A stretch of DNA of 52,895 bases from Actinomycetes bacterium. Lineage in GTDB: Bacteria; Actinomycetota; Actinomycetes; DATJPE01. Every line of letters begins with the position of its first letter. Position 1 is the first letter of the stretch. This document shows positions 7,327 through 16,182 of this stretch, in pieces. The notes under the pieces are model-generated. The model was given only the letters and a program-made list of their open reading frames with translations. It made no database searches and was not told where the DNA came from. The DNA lies in the NCBI GenBank assembly GCA_035506535.1, contig DATJPE010000035.1:1-52895 (forward strand). The letters are read 5' to 3'. The position numbers were made by a program, and so were the translations under genes.

Positions 7327-8690
7327 CGACCACCCACGACGTGCTCAACCCGGCGACCGAGGAGGTCGTCGCCACCGTCCATCTCGCGGACGTCGAGGAG
7401 ACCGACCACGCCATCGGGCGGGCGAGCCGAGCGTTCCAGACCTGGCGCGCGGTGGCACCCGCTGACCGCGGGCGCCTGCTGCGCCGCTTCGCCGAGGCGG
7501 TCGACGCCGCTCGCGAGGAGCTCGCGTGGCTCGAGGTCCGCGGCGCGGGCCACACCGTCGGCAACGCTCGCTGGGAGGCCGGCAACGTCCGCGACGTGCT
7601 CGCCTACTACAGCGCGGCGCCCGAGCGCCTGTTCGGACGCCAGATCCCGGTGGGCGGGGGGGTCGACCTGACCTTCAAGGAACCGCTCGGCGTGGTCGGC
7701 GTCATCGTGCCCTGGAACTTCCCGATGCCCATCGCGGGCTGGGGGTTCGCCCCCGCCCTGGCCGCGGGCAACACCGTGGTCCTCAAGCCCGCCGAGCTCA
7801 CGCCGCTGACCGCGGTGCGACTCGGGGAGCTCGCCCTCGAGGCCGGCCTCCCGGAGGACGTCTTCACCGTGCTGCCGGGCAAGGGCTCGGTCGTCGGCGA
7901 ACGCTTCGTGACGCACCCCGACGTACGCAAGATCGTCTTCACCGGGTCGACCAAGGTCGGCAAGCGCGTCATGCGCGGCTGCGCGGACCGCGTGAAGCGC
8001 GTGACGCTGGAGCTCGGCGGCAAGAGCGCCAACATCGTGTTCGCGGACGCCGACCTCGAGCGGGCGGCCGCGACCGCGCCCTCGGCGGTGTTCGACAACG
8101 CCGGGCAGGACTGCTGCGCCCGCTCACGCATCCTCGTCCAGGCATCCGTCTACGACCGCTTCCTCGAGCTGCTCGAACCCGCCGTCGCGGCCGTCCGCGT
8201 CGAGGACCCGTCCCGGGAGACCGCCGAGATGGGACCGCTGATCTCCGCCGAGCAGCGGGAGGTCGTCGCGTCGTTCGTACCGGCGCACGCCCCGGTGGCC
8301 TTTCGTGGCAGCGCCCCCGACGGTCCCGGTTTCTGGTACCCCCCGACGGTGCTGGCGCCGGTGTCCCCCGCCGACCGGGCTTACCGCGAGGAGATCTTCG
8401 GACCAGTCGTGGTGGTCCTTCCCTTCGAGGACGAGGCCGAAGCCGTGCGCCTGGCCAACGACACCGAGTACGGCCTCTCCGGATCGCTGTGGACGCGCGA
8501 CCTGGGCCGGGCGCTTCGCCTGGCCAGGGCGGTCGAGACCGGGACGCTGTCGGTGAACAGCCACTCCTCGGTGCGCTACAGCACCCCCTTCGGCGGGGTG
8601 AAGCAGTCCGGTCTGGGTCGTGAGCTCGGGCCGGACGCCCTGGACGCCTTCACCGACACCAAGAACGTCTTCATCGCGACGGAGGACTGA
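7323..8690 (+). CDS. NAD(P)-dependent aldehyde dehydrogenase
   Basis: This 455-residue aldehyde dehydrogenase oxidises an aldehyde to the acid. Visible landmarks are PWNFPMPIAGW in the cofactor site, FTGSTKVGKRV, the general base Glu230 in ELGGKSANIVF, the nucleophile Cys264 in GQDCCARSR, and EIFGPVVVV near the C-terminus. In this operon it would act as PuuC does, on the aldehyde made by the preceding amine oxidase. The start is the GTG at 7323 in a GTGA overlap with the ligase gene; the open frame upstream is a shadow. It is somewhat shorter than the usual 475-500 residues because the N-terminus is short. Confidence 0.9.
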   Translation: MTTTHDVLNPATEEVVATVHLADVEETDHAIGRASRAFQTWRAVAPADRGRLLRRFAEAVDAAREELAWLEVRGAGHTVGNARWEAGNVRDVLAYYSAAPERLFGRQIPVGGGVDLTFKEPLGVVGVIVPWNFPMPIAGWGFAPALAAGNTVVLKPAELTPLTAVRLGELALEAGLPEDVFTVLPGKGSVVGERFVTHPDVRKIVFTGSTKVGKRVMRGCADRVKRVTLELGGKSANIVFADADLERAAATAPSAVFDNAGQDCCARSRILVQASVYDRFLELLEPAVAAVRVEDPSRETAEMGPLISAEQREVVASFVPAHAPVAFRGSAPDGPGFWYPPTVLAPVSPADRAYREEIFGPVVVVLPFEDEAEAVRLANDTEYGLSGSLWTRDLGRALRLARAVETGTLSVNSHSSVRYSTPFGGVKQSGLGRELGPDALDAFTDTKNVFIATED

Positions 8691-8694
8691 ACGC

Positions 8695-9459
8695 ATGGAC
8701 CGTCTGCAGGACCGCGTGGCCGTGGTGACCGGGGGTGGCGGCGGCATCGGCGCCGCCACCGCCCGCCGCTTCGCCAGCGAGGGCGCGAAGGTCGTCGTCG
8801 TGGACCTGGCCGACGACGCCGGGAGTGCTGTCGCGGGCGACATCGGCGGGACCTACGTCCATGCGGACGTCACCTCGGCCGAGGACGTGGAGCGGGTCTT
8901 CGCGACGGCGTACGAGACCTACGGCTCGGTCGACATCGCCTTCAACAACGCCGGCATCTCCCCACCGGACGACGACTCGATCCTGGTGACCGGACTCGAC
9001 GCCTGGGAGCGGGTGATCCGGGTCAACACCACGTCGGTCTACCTGTGCTGCAAGGCGGTGCTGCCCTACATGCAGCGGCAGGGAAAGGGATCGATCATCA
9101 ACACAGCCTCCTTCGTGGCCGTGATGGGCGCCGCCACCTCCCAGATCGCCTACACCGCGAGCAAGGGCGGCGTGCTGGCGATGAGCCGCGAGCTGGGGGT
9201 GCAGTTCGCCCGCGAGGGCATCAGGGTCAACGCCTTGTGCCCCGGGCCGGTCGATACCCCGCTGCTGCGGGAGCTGTTCGCCAAGGACCCCGAACGGGCC
9301 GCCCGGCGGCTCGTGCACGTCCCGATGGGGCGCTTCGCCGATGCCGAGGAGATCGCCGCCGCGGTGGCCTTCCTGGCCAGCGACGACGCCTCCTTCGTGA
9401 CGGCGTCGACCTTCCTCGTCGACGGCGGCATCTCGGGGGCCTACGTCACACCGCTCTAG
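8695..9459 (+). CDS. Short-chain dehydrogenase/reductase
   Basis: This 254-residue classical SDR has the cofactor motif TGGGGGIG at about 12-19, NNAG near 83, the catalytic Ser in INTAS and YTASK as the Tyr-Lys pair. The C-terminal DGG motif and FLASDDASFVTAS are typical of the FabG-like group. Asp at the end of the second strand (VVVVDLAD) favours NAD(H). GGAGGA at 8681-8686 is 8 bases before the ATG. It may interconvert an alcohol and an aldehyde or ketone in the amine pathway, for example if the substrate is an amino alcohol. The exact substrate cannot be read from the sequence. Confidence 0.85.
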   Translation: MDRLQDRVAVVTGGGGGIGAATARRFASEGAKVVVVDLADDAGSAVAGDIGGTYVHADVTSAEDVERVFATAYETYGSVDIAFNNAGISPPDDDSILVTGLDAWERVIRVNTTSVYLCCKAVLPYMQRQGKGSIINTASFVAVMGAATSQIAYTASKGGVLAMSRELGVQFAREGIRVNALCPGPVDTPLLRELFAKDPERAARRLVHVPMGRFADAEEIAAAVAFLASDDASFVTASTFLVDGGISGAYVTPL

Positions 9460-9514
9460 TCCGCACCACCATTGAATCCCAGCAGCAACGGGGACTTCCT
9501 AGGAGGGAACGTCA

Positions 9515-11080
9515 GTGCCAGAAGGATTCATCCTGAACGAGGACGAGCAGCGGCTCGCCGAACTCGGGTACAAGCAGGAACTCAACCGAACCTGGTCCGG
9601 GTTCTCCAACTTCGCCATCTCCTTCTCGATCATCTCCATCCTCGCCGGCTGCTTCACCACGTTCGCCGTCGGATGGAACAACGGCGGTCCTGCGGCCATC
9701 GCGATCGGCTGGCCCATCATCGCGGCCTTCATCCTGGTCATCGGGCTCTGCATGTCCGAGCTGGTCTCCGCCTTCCCGACCTCGGGGGGCATCTACTGGT
9801 GGGCGTCCAGGCTCGGGGGCGCACGAGCCGGGTTCTACACCGGCTGGCTCAACCTGATCGGGCTGCTGGCCATCGAGGCGTCCGTCGCCTATGGCGTCGC
9901 GACCTTCTTCGACCTCACCCTGGACACCTACAGCAAGTCGTGGGCAGCCCACTACTCACTGACCAGGGTCTTCGTGATCTTCATCGTCGTGCTCATCCTG
10001 GTGTCGCTGGTGAACATCTTCAGCAGTCATCTGCTGGCGATCTTCAACAACATCTCGGTGTGGTGGCACGTCCTGGGAGCTTCGGCGGTCGTCCTGATCC
10101 TCCTGTTCATCCCCAACCACCACCAGAGCGTCCACGACGTCTTCACGACCACGGTGAACAACACCGGGTTCTTCGGAGGGAGCACGTCGGGCTGGGGCTT
10201 CGTCTTCTACGTGCTGCCACTCAGCGTGATCCTCACGCAGTACACGATCACTGGGTACGACGCATCTGCCCACCTTTCCGAGGAGACGCACAGCGCCGCG
10301 GACTCTGCAGCGAAGGGCATCTGGCGGTCGATCTTCTACTCGGCGATCGGTGGCTGGATCCTGTTGCTGGCATTCCTCTTCGCCGTGCAGGACGTCGACG
10401 GCGTCACCAAGGCTGGTGGAGGCGTCGTCACGATCTTCACACAGGCCCTCAGCACCAACTGGGCGAGCACGGTTCTGGCGATCTCGACGATCGGACAGTT
10501 CTTCTGCACCGTCGCGTGCATGACCAGCTGCACGCGGATGATGTTCGCGTTCAGCCGGGACGGGGCGGTGCCGGGCCACCGGCACTGGCGCAAGCTCAAC
10601 GCGGCGAAGGTGCCGTTCAACGCGGTCATCCTCACGGCCATCATCTCCGTGATCATCACCGCCCCGGCCCTGCTGAAGGTCGACATCAACGGGGCGCCCG
10701 TTCCGGTCGCCTTCTTCGCGGTCGTGACCATCGGCGTCGTCGGCCTGTACGTGGCGTTCGCGATCCCGATCTACTACCGCTGGCGCGCGGGTGACAGCTT
10801 TGTGCAAGGCTCGTGGAACTTGGGCAACAAGTGGAAGTGGATGGCGCCCATCGCCGTGGCTGAGATCCTGATCTCGAGCATCATCGCGCTTCTCCCGGGG
10901 TCTCCGGCAGCGGTGCCGTGGAACTCGTCCTTCGCCTGGCGCTACGTGAACTACACCCCGATCGTCGTCTTCGGGGTTCTCATCGCCATCACCATCTGGT
11001 GGCAGGTGTCGGCGAAGAACTGGTTCAGCGGACCCAAGTCCACGATCGACCTACCCGAAGGAGTGGTCGACGCGGAGTAG
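9515..11080 (+). CDS. APC-superfamily amino acid/amine permease
   Basis: This 521-residue permease has about 12 hydrophobic segments. It resembles the amino acid/choline transporter group, with GYDASAHLSEETHSA in the conserved cytoplasmic loop near residue 248 and FPTSGGIYWW near residue 88. It most likely imports the amine that the preceding enzymes degrade, in the role of PuuP. AGGAGG at 9501-9506 is 8 bases before the GTG start, one of the clearest ribosome sites in the operon. The gene is the last of the operon and is followed by a hairpin. Confidence 0.9.
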   Translation: MPEGFILNEDEQRLAELGYKQELNRTWSGFSNFAISFSIISILAGCFTTFAVGWNNGGPAAIAIGWPIIAAFILVIGLCMSELVSAFPTSGGIYWWASRLGGARAGFYTGWLNLIGLLAIEASVAYGVATFFDLTLDTYSKSWAAHYSLTRVFVIFIVVLILVSLVNIFSSHLLAIFNNISVWWHVLGASAVVLILLFIPNHHQSVHDVFTTTVNNTGFFGGSTSGWGFVFYVLPLSVILTQYTITGYDASAHLSEETHSAADSAAKGIWRSIFYSAIGGWILLLAFLFAVQDVDGVTKAGGGVVTIFTQALSTNWASTVLAISTIGQFFCTVACMTSCTRMMFAFSRDGAVPGHRHWRKLNAAKVPFNAVILTAIISVIITAPALLKVDINGAPVPVAFFAVVTIGVVGLYVAFAIPIYYRWRAGDSFVQGSWNLGNKWKWMAPIAVAEILISSIIALLPGSPAAVPWNSSFAWRYVNYTPIVVFGVLIAITIWWQVSAKNWFSGPKSTIDLPEGVVDAE

Positions 11081-11099
11081 TGCTCCGTGCAACGTGTCG

Positions 11100-11143
11100 C
11101 CCGGCCGTCCTGCCTCTTCCCTCCTGAGGTCAGGACGGCCGGG
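11100..11143. terminator. Terminator-like hairpin after the permease gene
   Basis: CCCGGCCGTCCTG (11100-11112) and CAGGACGGCCGGG (11131-11143) form a perfect 13-bp stem, and CCTC/GAGG can extend it inward. There is no U-run. It lies between convergent genes and could stop transcription from both sides. Confidence 0.7.
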
Positions 11144-11214
11144 ACGCTGGCGTCCGCCGCCCCACCCCGTTCTTCTCCCAGAAGTGGGGCGGGAGCCGTC
11201 AGGACCTCCCGGGG

Positions 11215-11907
11215 CTACCGGGTGGCTGCGTCGACGAGCGCCTCGAACAGGCGCGGGTCGTCCCTGACCTCGGGATGCCAGAGCACCCCGAGGGCGAAGC
11301 ACCGGTTCGGGTCCTCGACCGCCTCGACCGAGCCGTCGTCGGCGTGGCCGCTGATGGTCAGTCGGCCCGCATCGTCGACCCCCTGGTGGTGCGACGAGCT
11401 GACCACGACGCGGTCACCCAGAACCTGATGGAGGCGGGTGCCCGGGGTGAGGGACACGCAGTGCTCTCCGTAGGTCCCAGGAGCTGGGCGGTGCTCCTCG
11501 TGACCGACCAGGTCCGGCAGGTGCTGGTGCAGCCGTCCGCCTGAGGCGACGACCATCACTTGGAGCCCGCGGCAGATGCCCAGCGTCGGCAGATCGCGAT
11601 GTGCTGAGGCCTCGGCGAGCCGGAGCTCGCTGGCGTCGCGGTCGGGGCGCAGCCCCGTCGTCTCGGGCCGGATCTCCGCGCCGTAGCGAGCTGGGTCGAT
11701 GTCGGCGCCTCCCGCGAGGATCAGTCCGTCGAGCCGGTCGAGCACCTCGTCCGCGTACGCGAGGCCGGGCGGGATGAGGACCGGGAGCGCCCCGGCCCGT
11801 ACGACGTGCTGCACGTAAGCGTCGGGGACGAGGACGGCGTCGACGTCCCACGGCCCCCACCGGGCGCGCTCACGATAGGCGGAGATCCCGATGACCGGCC
11901 GGCTCAT
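11215..11907 (-). CDS. Gamma-glutamyl hydrolase-like class I amidotransferase (PuuD type, peptidase C26)
   Basis: This 230-residue protein has the class I glutamine amidotransferase triad: Cys112 in LGICRGLQ, His211 and Glu213 in LWHPEV. LILAGGADIDPARYG near 62-76 is typical of the gamma-glutamyl-GABA hydrolase group. It should cleave the gamma-glutamyl product at the end of the neighbouring pathway and release glutamate and the acid. The gene is convergent to the operon and does not belong to its transcript. Its ATG overlaps the stop of the IclR regulator gene by four bases, so the two are probably co-transcribed. Confidence 0.88.
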   Translation of the reverse strand: MSRPVIGISAYRERARWGPWDVDAVLVPDAYVQHVVRAGALPVLIPPGLAYADEVLDRLDGLILAGGADIDPARYGAEIRPETTGLRPDRDASELRLAEASAHRDLPTLGICRGLQVMVVASGGRLHQHLPDLVGHEEHRPAPGTYGEHCVSLTPGTRLHQVLGDRVVVSSSHHQGVDDAGRLTISGHADDGSVEAVEDPNRCFALGVLWHPEVRDDPRLFEALVDAATR

Positions 11908-12617
11908 GGGCGCTTCAGCGCCTCGGTCAGCTTGGCCGCGGCCGCCATCACGGCGGGCGCGTGCAGCCTGCCGGGAGTTCGCGTAAGTCGTTCGATCGGG
12001 CCGCTCACGCTGACCGCGGCGACGACCCGGCCGCCCGGGCCGCGCACCGGCGCTGACACCGACGCGACCCCGGGCTCGCGCTCGGCGACGCTCTGCGCCC
12101 ATCCACGTCGCCGTACGCCCGCGAGGATGGTGGCCGTGAAGCGGGCCCCGCGCAGCCCTCGGTGCAGGCGCTCCGGCTCCTCCCAGGCGAGCAGCACCTG
12201 CGCGGCCGACCCGGCGCCCATCGAGAGCACCGATCCCACCGGCACCGTGTCGCGCAGACCGCTCAGGCGCTCGGCGGCGGCGACGCAGATCCGCTCGTCG
12301 CCCTGGCGACGGTAGAGCTGAGCGCTCTCGCCGGTGAGGTCGCGCAGGGTGGCGAGCACCGGCCCCGCCGCGGCCTGCAGACGATCCTCCCCGGCGGCGG
12401 CGGCGAGCTCGGCGAGCCGGGGACCGAGGACGAAGCGGCCTTGCAGGTCACGCCCCACCAGGCGGTGGTACTCCAGCGCGACCGCGAGCCGGTGCGCGGT
12501 GGGCCGGGCGAGCCCGGTCGCCTGCACCAGGCCGGCGAGGGTGAGCGGGCCGCTCTCGAGCGCCGACAGGACGGCCGCCGCCTTGTCCAGGACGCCGACT
12601 CCGCTAGAGTTGTCCAT
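11904..12617 (-). CDS. ndgR: IclR-family regulator of leucine synthesis, NdgR/LtbR type
   Basis: This 237-residue IclR protein has an N-terminal winged helix ([20 protein letters not shown]..., helix-turn-helix around [19 protein letters not shown]) and a C-terminal effector domain. The N-terminus matches my memory of Streptomyces NdgR and corynebacterial LtbR, which control leuCD and other amino acid genes. Its place, divergent from leuC with 59 bases between the starts, is the conserved one. The overlapping gamma-glutamyl hydrolase gene downstream is not part of the arrangement I know. The ATG at 12617 is supported by the family N-terminus. Confidence 0.9.
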   Translation of the reverse strand: MDNSSGVGVLDKAAAVLSALESGPLTLAGLVQATGLARPTAHRLAVALEYHRLVGRDLQGRFVLGPRLAELAAAAGEDRLQAAAGPVLATLRDLTGESAQLYRRQGDERICVAAAERLSGLRDTVPVGSVLSMGAGSAAQVLLAWEEPERLHRGLRGARFTATILAGVRRRGWAQSVAEREPGVASVSAPVRGPGGRVVAAVSVSGPIERLTRTPGRLHAPAVMAAAAKLTEALKRP

Positions 12618-12630
12618 GGTCTGATATTGC

Positions 12631-12649
12631 CGTCTCGACATACGAGACG
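12631..12649. promoter_or_regulatory. Candidate NdgR operator, inverted repeat CGTCTCG-N5-CGAGACG
   Basis: Two perfect 7-base arms with a 5-base spacer (ACATA) lie midway between the divergent ndgR and leuC starts. Size and symmetry fit an IclR-family site, and NdgR/LtbR is known to bind this intergenic region in relatives. Confidence 0.55.
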
Positions 12650-12676
12650 CAAGAGTCCGCGGGGAACGAGGCAGCC

Positions 12677-14077
12677 ATGGGACGCACGCTCGCCGAGAAG
12701 GTATGGGACGCACACGTCGTACGGCACGCGGAGGGCGAGCCCGACCTGCTCTACATCGACCTCCACCTCGTGCACGAGGTGACCAGCCCGCAGGCCTTCG
12801 ACGGCCTTCGCGCGGCGGGTCGGCCGGTCCGCCGCCCCGACCTCACGCTCGCGACGGAGGACCACAACGTCCCCACGGTCGACATCGACCAGCCCATCGC
12901 GGACCCGGTCTCACGGGCACAGGTGGACGCCCTGCGGGCGAACTGCGCGCAGTTCGGTGTCCCGATCTACTCGCTGGGCAGTCCCGAGCAGGGCATCGTT
13001 CATGTGGTCGGCCCGCAGCTCGGGCTGACCCAGCCGGGGATGACAGTCGTCTGCGGCGACAGCCACACCTCGACCCACGGTGCCTTCGGCGCCCTGGCCT
13101 TCGGGATCGGCACCAGCGAGGTCGAGCACGTCCTCGCCACCCAGACCCTGCCGCTGCAGCCGTTCAAGACCATGGCGGTGACCGTCCGGGGTCGACTGCC
13201 GCTCGGGGTCGCGGCCAAGGACCTGATCCTGGCCGTCATCGCTCGCATCGGCACCGGTGGCGGGCAGGGGCACGTCATCGAGTATCGGGGCGAAGCCATC
13301 CGGGCCCTGTCCATGGAGGCCCGGATGACGATCTGCAACATGTCGATCGAGGCGGGTGCACGGGCCGGGATGATCGCGCCCGACGAGACGACCTTCGCCT
13401 ACCTCGAGGGCCGCCCGCATGCGCCGCACGGGGAGGACTGGGACGCGGCGCTGTCGTACTGGCGCAGCCTCGCGACCGACGCGGACGCCGACTTCGACAC
13501 CGAGGTCGTCATCGACGCCGAGGAGCTCTCGCCGTTCGTCACCTGGGGTACCAACCCAGGCCAGGGGGTCCCCCTGTCCGGCAGCGTGCCCGCGCCCGAT
13601 GAGTTCCACGACCCGGGGGCGCGCGCTGCCGCCGAGCGTGCCCTCGCCTACATGGACCTCACGCCGGGCACGAAGATGCGTGACATCGCGGTCGACACCG
13701 TGTTCCTCGGGTCGTGCACCAACGGCCGTCTCGAGGACCTGCGCTCGGCCGCCGAGGTGCTCCGCGGGCGGCACGTCGCCGCCGGGGTGCGGATGCTCGT
13801 CGTCCCGGGCTCGGTGCGGGTCCGCCTGGCGGCCGAGGCGGAGGGCCTGGACCGGGTCTTCACCGCGGCTGGGGCCGAGTGGCGGCAGGCGGGGTGCTCG
13901 ATGTGTCTTGGCATGAACCCCGACCAGCTCGCCCCCGGTGAGCGGAGCGCGTCGACGTCGAACCGCAACTTCGAGGGGCGCCAGGGCAAGGGCGGGCGGA
14001 CCCATCTCGTGTCGCCACAGGTGGCCGCGGCGACCGCCGTGGTCGGCCGGCTGGCCTCGCCTGCCGACCTGAGCTGA
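12677..14077 (+). CDS. leuC: 3-isopropylmalate dehydratase, large subunit
   Basis: This 466-residue aconitase-family subunit, with LeuD, isomerises 2- to 3-isopropylmalate in leucine synthesis. The three [4Fe-4S] cysteines are visible in FLGSCTNGR and [17 protein letters not shown] near 57 and [12 protein letters not shown] near 130 are family signatures. The length is normal. It is the first gene of leuCD and is divergent from ndgR, its likely regulator. The ATG at 12677 begins [11 protein letters not shown], as in relatives. Confidence 0.98.
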   Translation: MGRTLAEKVWDAHVVRHAEGEPDLLYIDLHLVHEVTSPQAFDGLRAAGRPVRRPDLTLATEDHNVPTVDIDQPIADPVSRAQVDALRANCAQFGVPIYSLGSPEQGIVHVVGPQLGLTQPGMTVVCGDSHTSTHGAFGALAFGIGTSEVEHVLATQTLPLQPFKTMAVTVRGRLPLGVAAKDLILAVIARIGTGGGQGHVIEYRGEAIRALSMEARMTICNMSIEAGARAGMIAPDETTFAYLEGRPHAPHGEDWDAALSYWRSLATDADADFDTEVVIDAEELSPFVTWGTNPGQGVPLSGSVPAPDEFHDPGARAAAERALAYMDLTPGTKMRDIAVDTVFLGSCTNGRLEDLRSAAEVLRGRHVAAGVRMLVVPGSVRVRLAAEAEGLDRVFTAAGAEWRQAGCSMCLGMNPDQLAPGERSASTSNRNFEGRQGKGGRTHLVSPQVAAATAVVGRLASPADLS

Positions 14078-14090
14078 GGACACGGACAAC

Positions 14091-14126
14091 ACGAGACGGA
14101 AGACGAGACGGAAGACGAGGCGGACG
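14091..14126 (+). repeat. 12-bp tandem repeat between leuC and leuD
   Basis: ACGAGACGGAAG occurs twice in a row, followed by the degenerate ACGAGGCGGACG. The array ends directly at the leuD ATG. The GGAAG and GGACG parts may act as the ribosome site. The core CGAGACG is the same as the half-site of the inverted repeat in front of leuC. Confidence 0.75.
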
Positions 14127-14720
14127 ATGGAAGCCTTCACCCAGCACACCGGCACGGCGTTGCCGCTGCGTCGCAGCGACGTCGACACCGACCAGATCAT
14201 CCCGGCGGTCTACCTCAAGCGCATCACCCGTCACGGATTCGAGGACGCGTTGTTCGCGGCCTGGCGGCAGGACCCGGCCTTCGTCCTCAACGATCCCGCC
14301 TACGCGGGCGCCTCGATCCTCATCGCCGGACCCAACTTCGGGACCGGATCGTCGCGCGAGCACGCGGTGTGGGCGCTGTCCGACTACGGCTTCCGCGTCG
14401 TCCTCTCCCCACGCTTCGCGGACATCTTCCGGGGAAACTCGGGCAAGAACGGTCTGCTCACCGCTGTCCTTCCCCAGCCGGCGGTGGAGCGGCTGTGGGA
14501 CCTGGTCGAGGCGGAGCCGTCCCTCCCGGTCACCGTCGACCTGCAGGCGCGAGAGGTCCGCGCCGGTGACCTGGTCAGTGCTTTCGACGTCGACGACTAC
14601 ACCCGTTGGCGGCTGCTCGAGGGCCTCGACGACATCGGTATCACCTTGCAGGCGGCCGACGCGATCGACGCCTTCGAGGGCCGCCGACCGGCCTTCCTGC
14701 CGACCACGCAAGGGGTCTGA
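14127..14720 (+). CDS. leuD: 3-isopropylmalate dehydratase, small subunit
   Basis: This 197-residue partner of LeuC carries the swivelling aconitase domain. [17 protein letters not shown] near 16-32 and [13 protein letters not shown] near 70-82 are the substrate-binding signatures. The length is normal. It lies 49 bases after leuC, in the same operon. The ATG at 14127 follows the 12-bp repeats. Confidence 0.98.
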   Translation: MEAFTQHTGTALPLRRSDVDTDQIIPAVYLKRITRHGFEDALFAAWRQDPAFVLNDPAYAGASILIAGPNFGTGSSREHAVWALSDYGFRVVLSPRFADIFRGNSGKNGLLTAVLPQPAVERLWDLVEAEPSLPVTVDLQAREVRAGDLVSAFDVDDYTRWRLLEGLDDIGITLQAADAIDAFEGRRPAFLPTTQGV

Positions 14721-14776
14721 GCCGTTCACAAGCCAGAAATGCTTGCGACACAACAGACTTCGTGTGCTCTTGGTCA

Positions 14777-14834
14777 TTGCTACCGGCCCGCGATGCGTCT
14801 AACGTCCGTTGCCGAGTCGAGCGAGGGGCTCGAC
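14777..14834 (+). promoter_or_regulatory. hup promoter and leader hairpin
   Basis: TTGCTA (14777-14782) and TAACGT (14800-14805) are separated by 17 bases, which makes a good primary-sigma promoter. The 5' leader of about 50 bases can form the hairpin GTCGAGC/GCTCGAC (14816-14822 with 14828-14834). Confidence 0.6.
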
Positions 14835-14860
14835 GACTCGAACTCCTCGAAGGGGACGTT

Positions 14861-15373
14861 GTGAACAAGAGCGATCTGATCGACAGTCTCGCCGACAAGC
14901 TCGGCGGACGTAAGGCCGCACAGGAGGCCGTGGACGGAGTCGTCGACACGATCACCCGCGCGGTGGCCGCCGGCGAGCGCGTCGTCATCACCGGTTTCGG
15001 CGCCTTCGAGAAGGTCGAGCGGGCGGCCCGTACCGCGCGCAACCCGCGCACCGGTGCTGTGGTCAAGGTGAAGAAGTCTTTCGCCCCCCGGTTCAAGCCG
15101 GGCGCCGAGCTGAAGGCCTACGTCTCCGGCGCCAAGAAGTTCGCCAAGGAGGCGCCGGCCAAGGCCGCCTCCGCTGCGTCGAAGGCCGCCGCCCCGGCCA
15201 AGAAGGCCACGACCCGCGCCGCATCGGCGACCAAGGCCGCCGCCAAGAAGGCGCCGGCGGCCGCGAAGAAGGCGCCGGCCAAGAAGGCCCCCGCGGCCAA
15301 GAAGGCGCCCGCCAAGAAGGCCCCCGCGGCCAAGAAGGCGCCGGCAAAGAAGGCCCCCGCCAAGAAGGCCTGA
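14861..15373 (+). CDS. hup: HU-family nucleoid protein with Lys/Ala tail (HupB/HupS type)
   Basis: This 170-residue protein bends and compacts DNA. Residues 1-90 are the HU fold: [26 protein letters not shown], and the arm RNPRTG. The remaining 80 residues form a histone-H1-like tail of repeated PAKKA and AAKKA units, as in mycobacterial HupB and Streptomyces HupS. The start is the GTG at 14861 with AGGGG just upstream; the frame that is open further upstream is a shadow. A strong terminator follows. The GC-rich tail repeats could change length by slippage. Confidence 0.95.
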   Translation: MNKSDLIDSLADKLGGRKAAQEAVDGVVDTITRAVAAGERVVITGFGAFEKVERAARTARNPRTGAVVKVKKSFAPRFKPGAELKAYVSGAKKFAKEAPAKAASAASKAAAPAKKATTRAASATKAAAKKAPAAAKKAPAKKAPAAKKAPAKKAPAAKKAPAKKAPAKKA

Positions 15374-15383
15374 CACCAGCGAC

Positions 15384-15422
15384 GCTGACGAGGCCCCGAG
15401 CACGGCTCGGGGCCTCGTCAGC
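15384..15422. terminator. Strong hairpin terminator after hup
   Basis: GCTGACGAGGCCCCGAGC and its exact complement form an 18-bp stem with the loop ACG. It lies between convergent hup and cofC, directly beside the cofC stop codon, so it can serve both. Confidence 0.9.
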
Positions 15423-15423
15423 A

Positions 15424-16068
15424 TCATGGGCCCGTGCCCTGCGCTTCCTCTGCGTGGTCGATGGCGCGCAGCACGTTCGCGGTCGCTTCGCCGACGCCGA
15501 GCCGTCGGGCGTCCGCGAGATCCACGACCGTGTCCACGTCTCGTCGCAGGCTCGGCCAGCCCCCGTCGAGCTCGACCGCACCTGAGGCCCGGTGGGCCGC
15601 CCGCGACCGGGGCCCGAACCGCGGGTCGAGGGTCGACCCCGGGCCGGCGGTCACCAGCGTCGTGCCCGTCCCCGAGGTGTCGCACACGAACGCCCGGCGG
15701 TGACCCGACGCCTCGGCGAGGGCATCGGCGAGCTCCCCGGTGCGAAGGGCTGGCAGGTCGCCGGCCAGGGCGGCGACCGCGAACCCGCGGTGGGACTCGG
15801 CGAGCAGGGACGCCGCGTGTCGAAGCGCTGGGTTGATGCCGGCCTCCGGGGCGTCGTCGATCGGAATGGCGCCGTCGCCTGCCAGCGTCGTTGCCACGTC
15901 CGGATCGCCGGTGACGACCCCGACCGCGCCCACGGTGTCGCAGGCCAGTGCGGCCGCGACCGTGTCCCTCAGGAACGCGAGCGCCAGCTCGCGGCGTCGG
16001 GTCCCCGCACCCAGCCGGGACTTCGCGTGGATGAGCCGTTTGACCGGCACGACGACCACCCACCGCAC
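15424..16068 (-). CDS. cofC: 2-phospho-L-lactate/phosphoenolpyruvate guanylyltransferase (CofC/FbiD)
   Basis: This 214-residue nucleotidyltransferase activates the 2-phospholactate or PEP precursor for coenzyme F420 synthesis. The N-terminus [16 protein letters not shown] is the family signature for binding GTP, and [14 protein letters not shown] carries the metal-binding Asp. The GTG at 16068 is chosen because it gives the normal length. CAGGAT lies 6 bases before it, which suggests a leaderless transcript. The gene sits between hup and plsC, as in other actinobacteria. Confidence 0.88.
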   Translation of the reverse strand: MRWVVVVPVKRLIHAKSRLGAGTRRRELALAFLRDTVAAALACDTVGAVGVVTGDPDVATTLAGDGAIPIDDAPEAGINPALRHAASLLAESHRGFAVAALAGDLPALRTGELADALAEASGHRRAFVCDTSGTGTTLVTAGPGSTLDPRFGPRSRAAHRASGAVELDGGWPSLRRDVDTVVDLADARRLGVGEATANVLRAIDHAEEAQGTGP

Positions 16069-16182
16069 CGTGCGATCCTGCCAGTGCGTGCACCGCGCCT
16101 CGACACGGGACGGGGCCGCGGGATTGGATGACCCGCACCGTGTCGCGAGACGGGCGGGACGAGCGAGACGAGGAGGAAGCGC

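Noticed and set aside
12618-12676. Possible leucine attenuator or T-box before leuC
   Set aside because: The gap is only 59 bases. It has no leader peptide rich in Leu codons and no T-box sequence. An operator inverted repeat explains it better.
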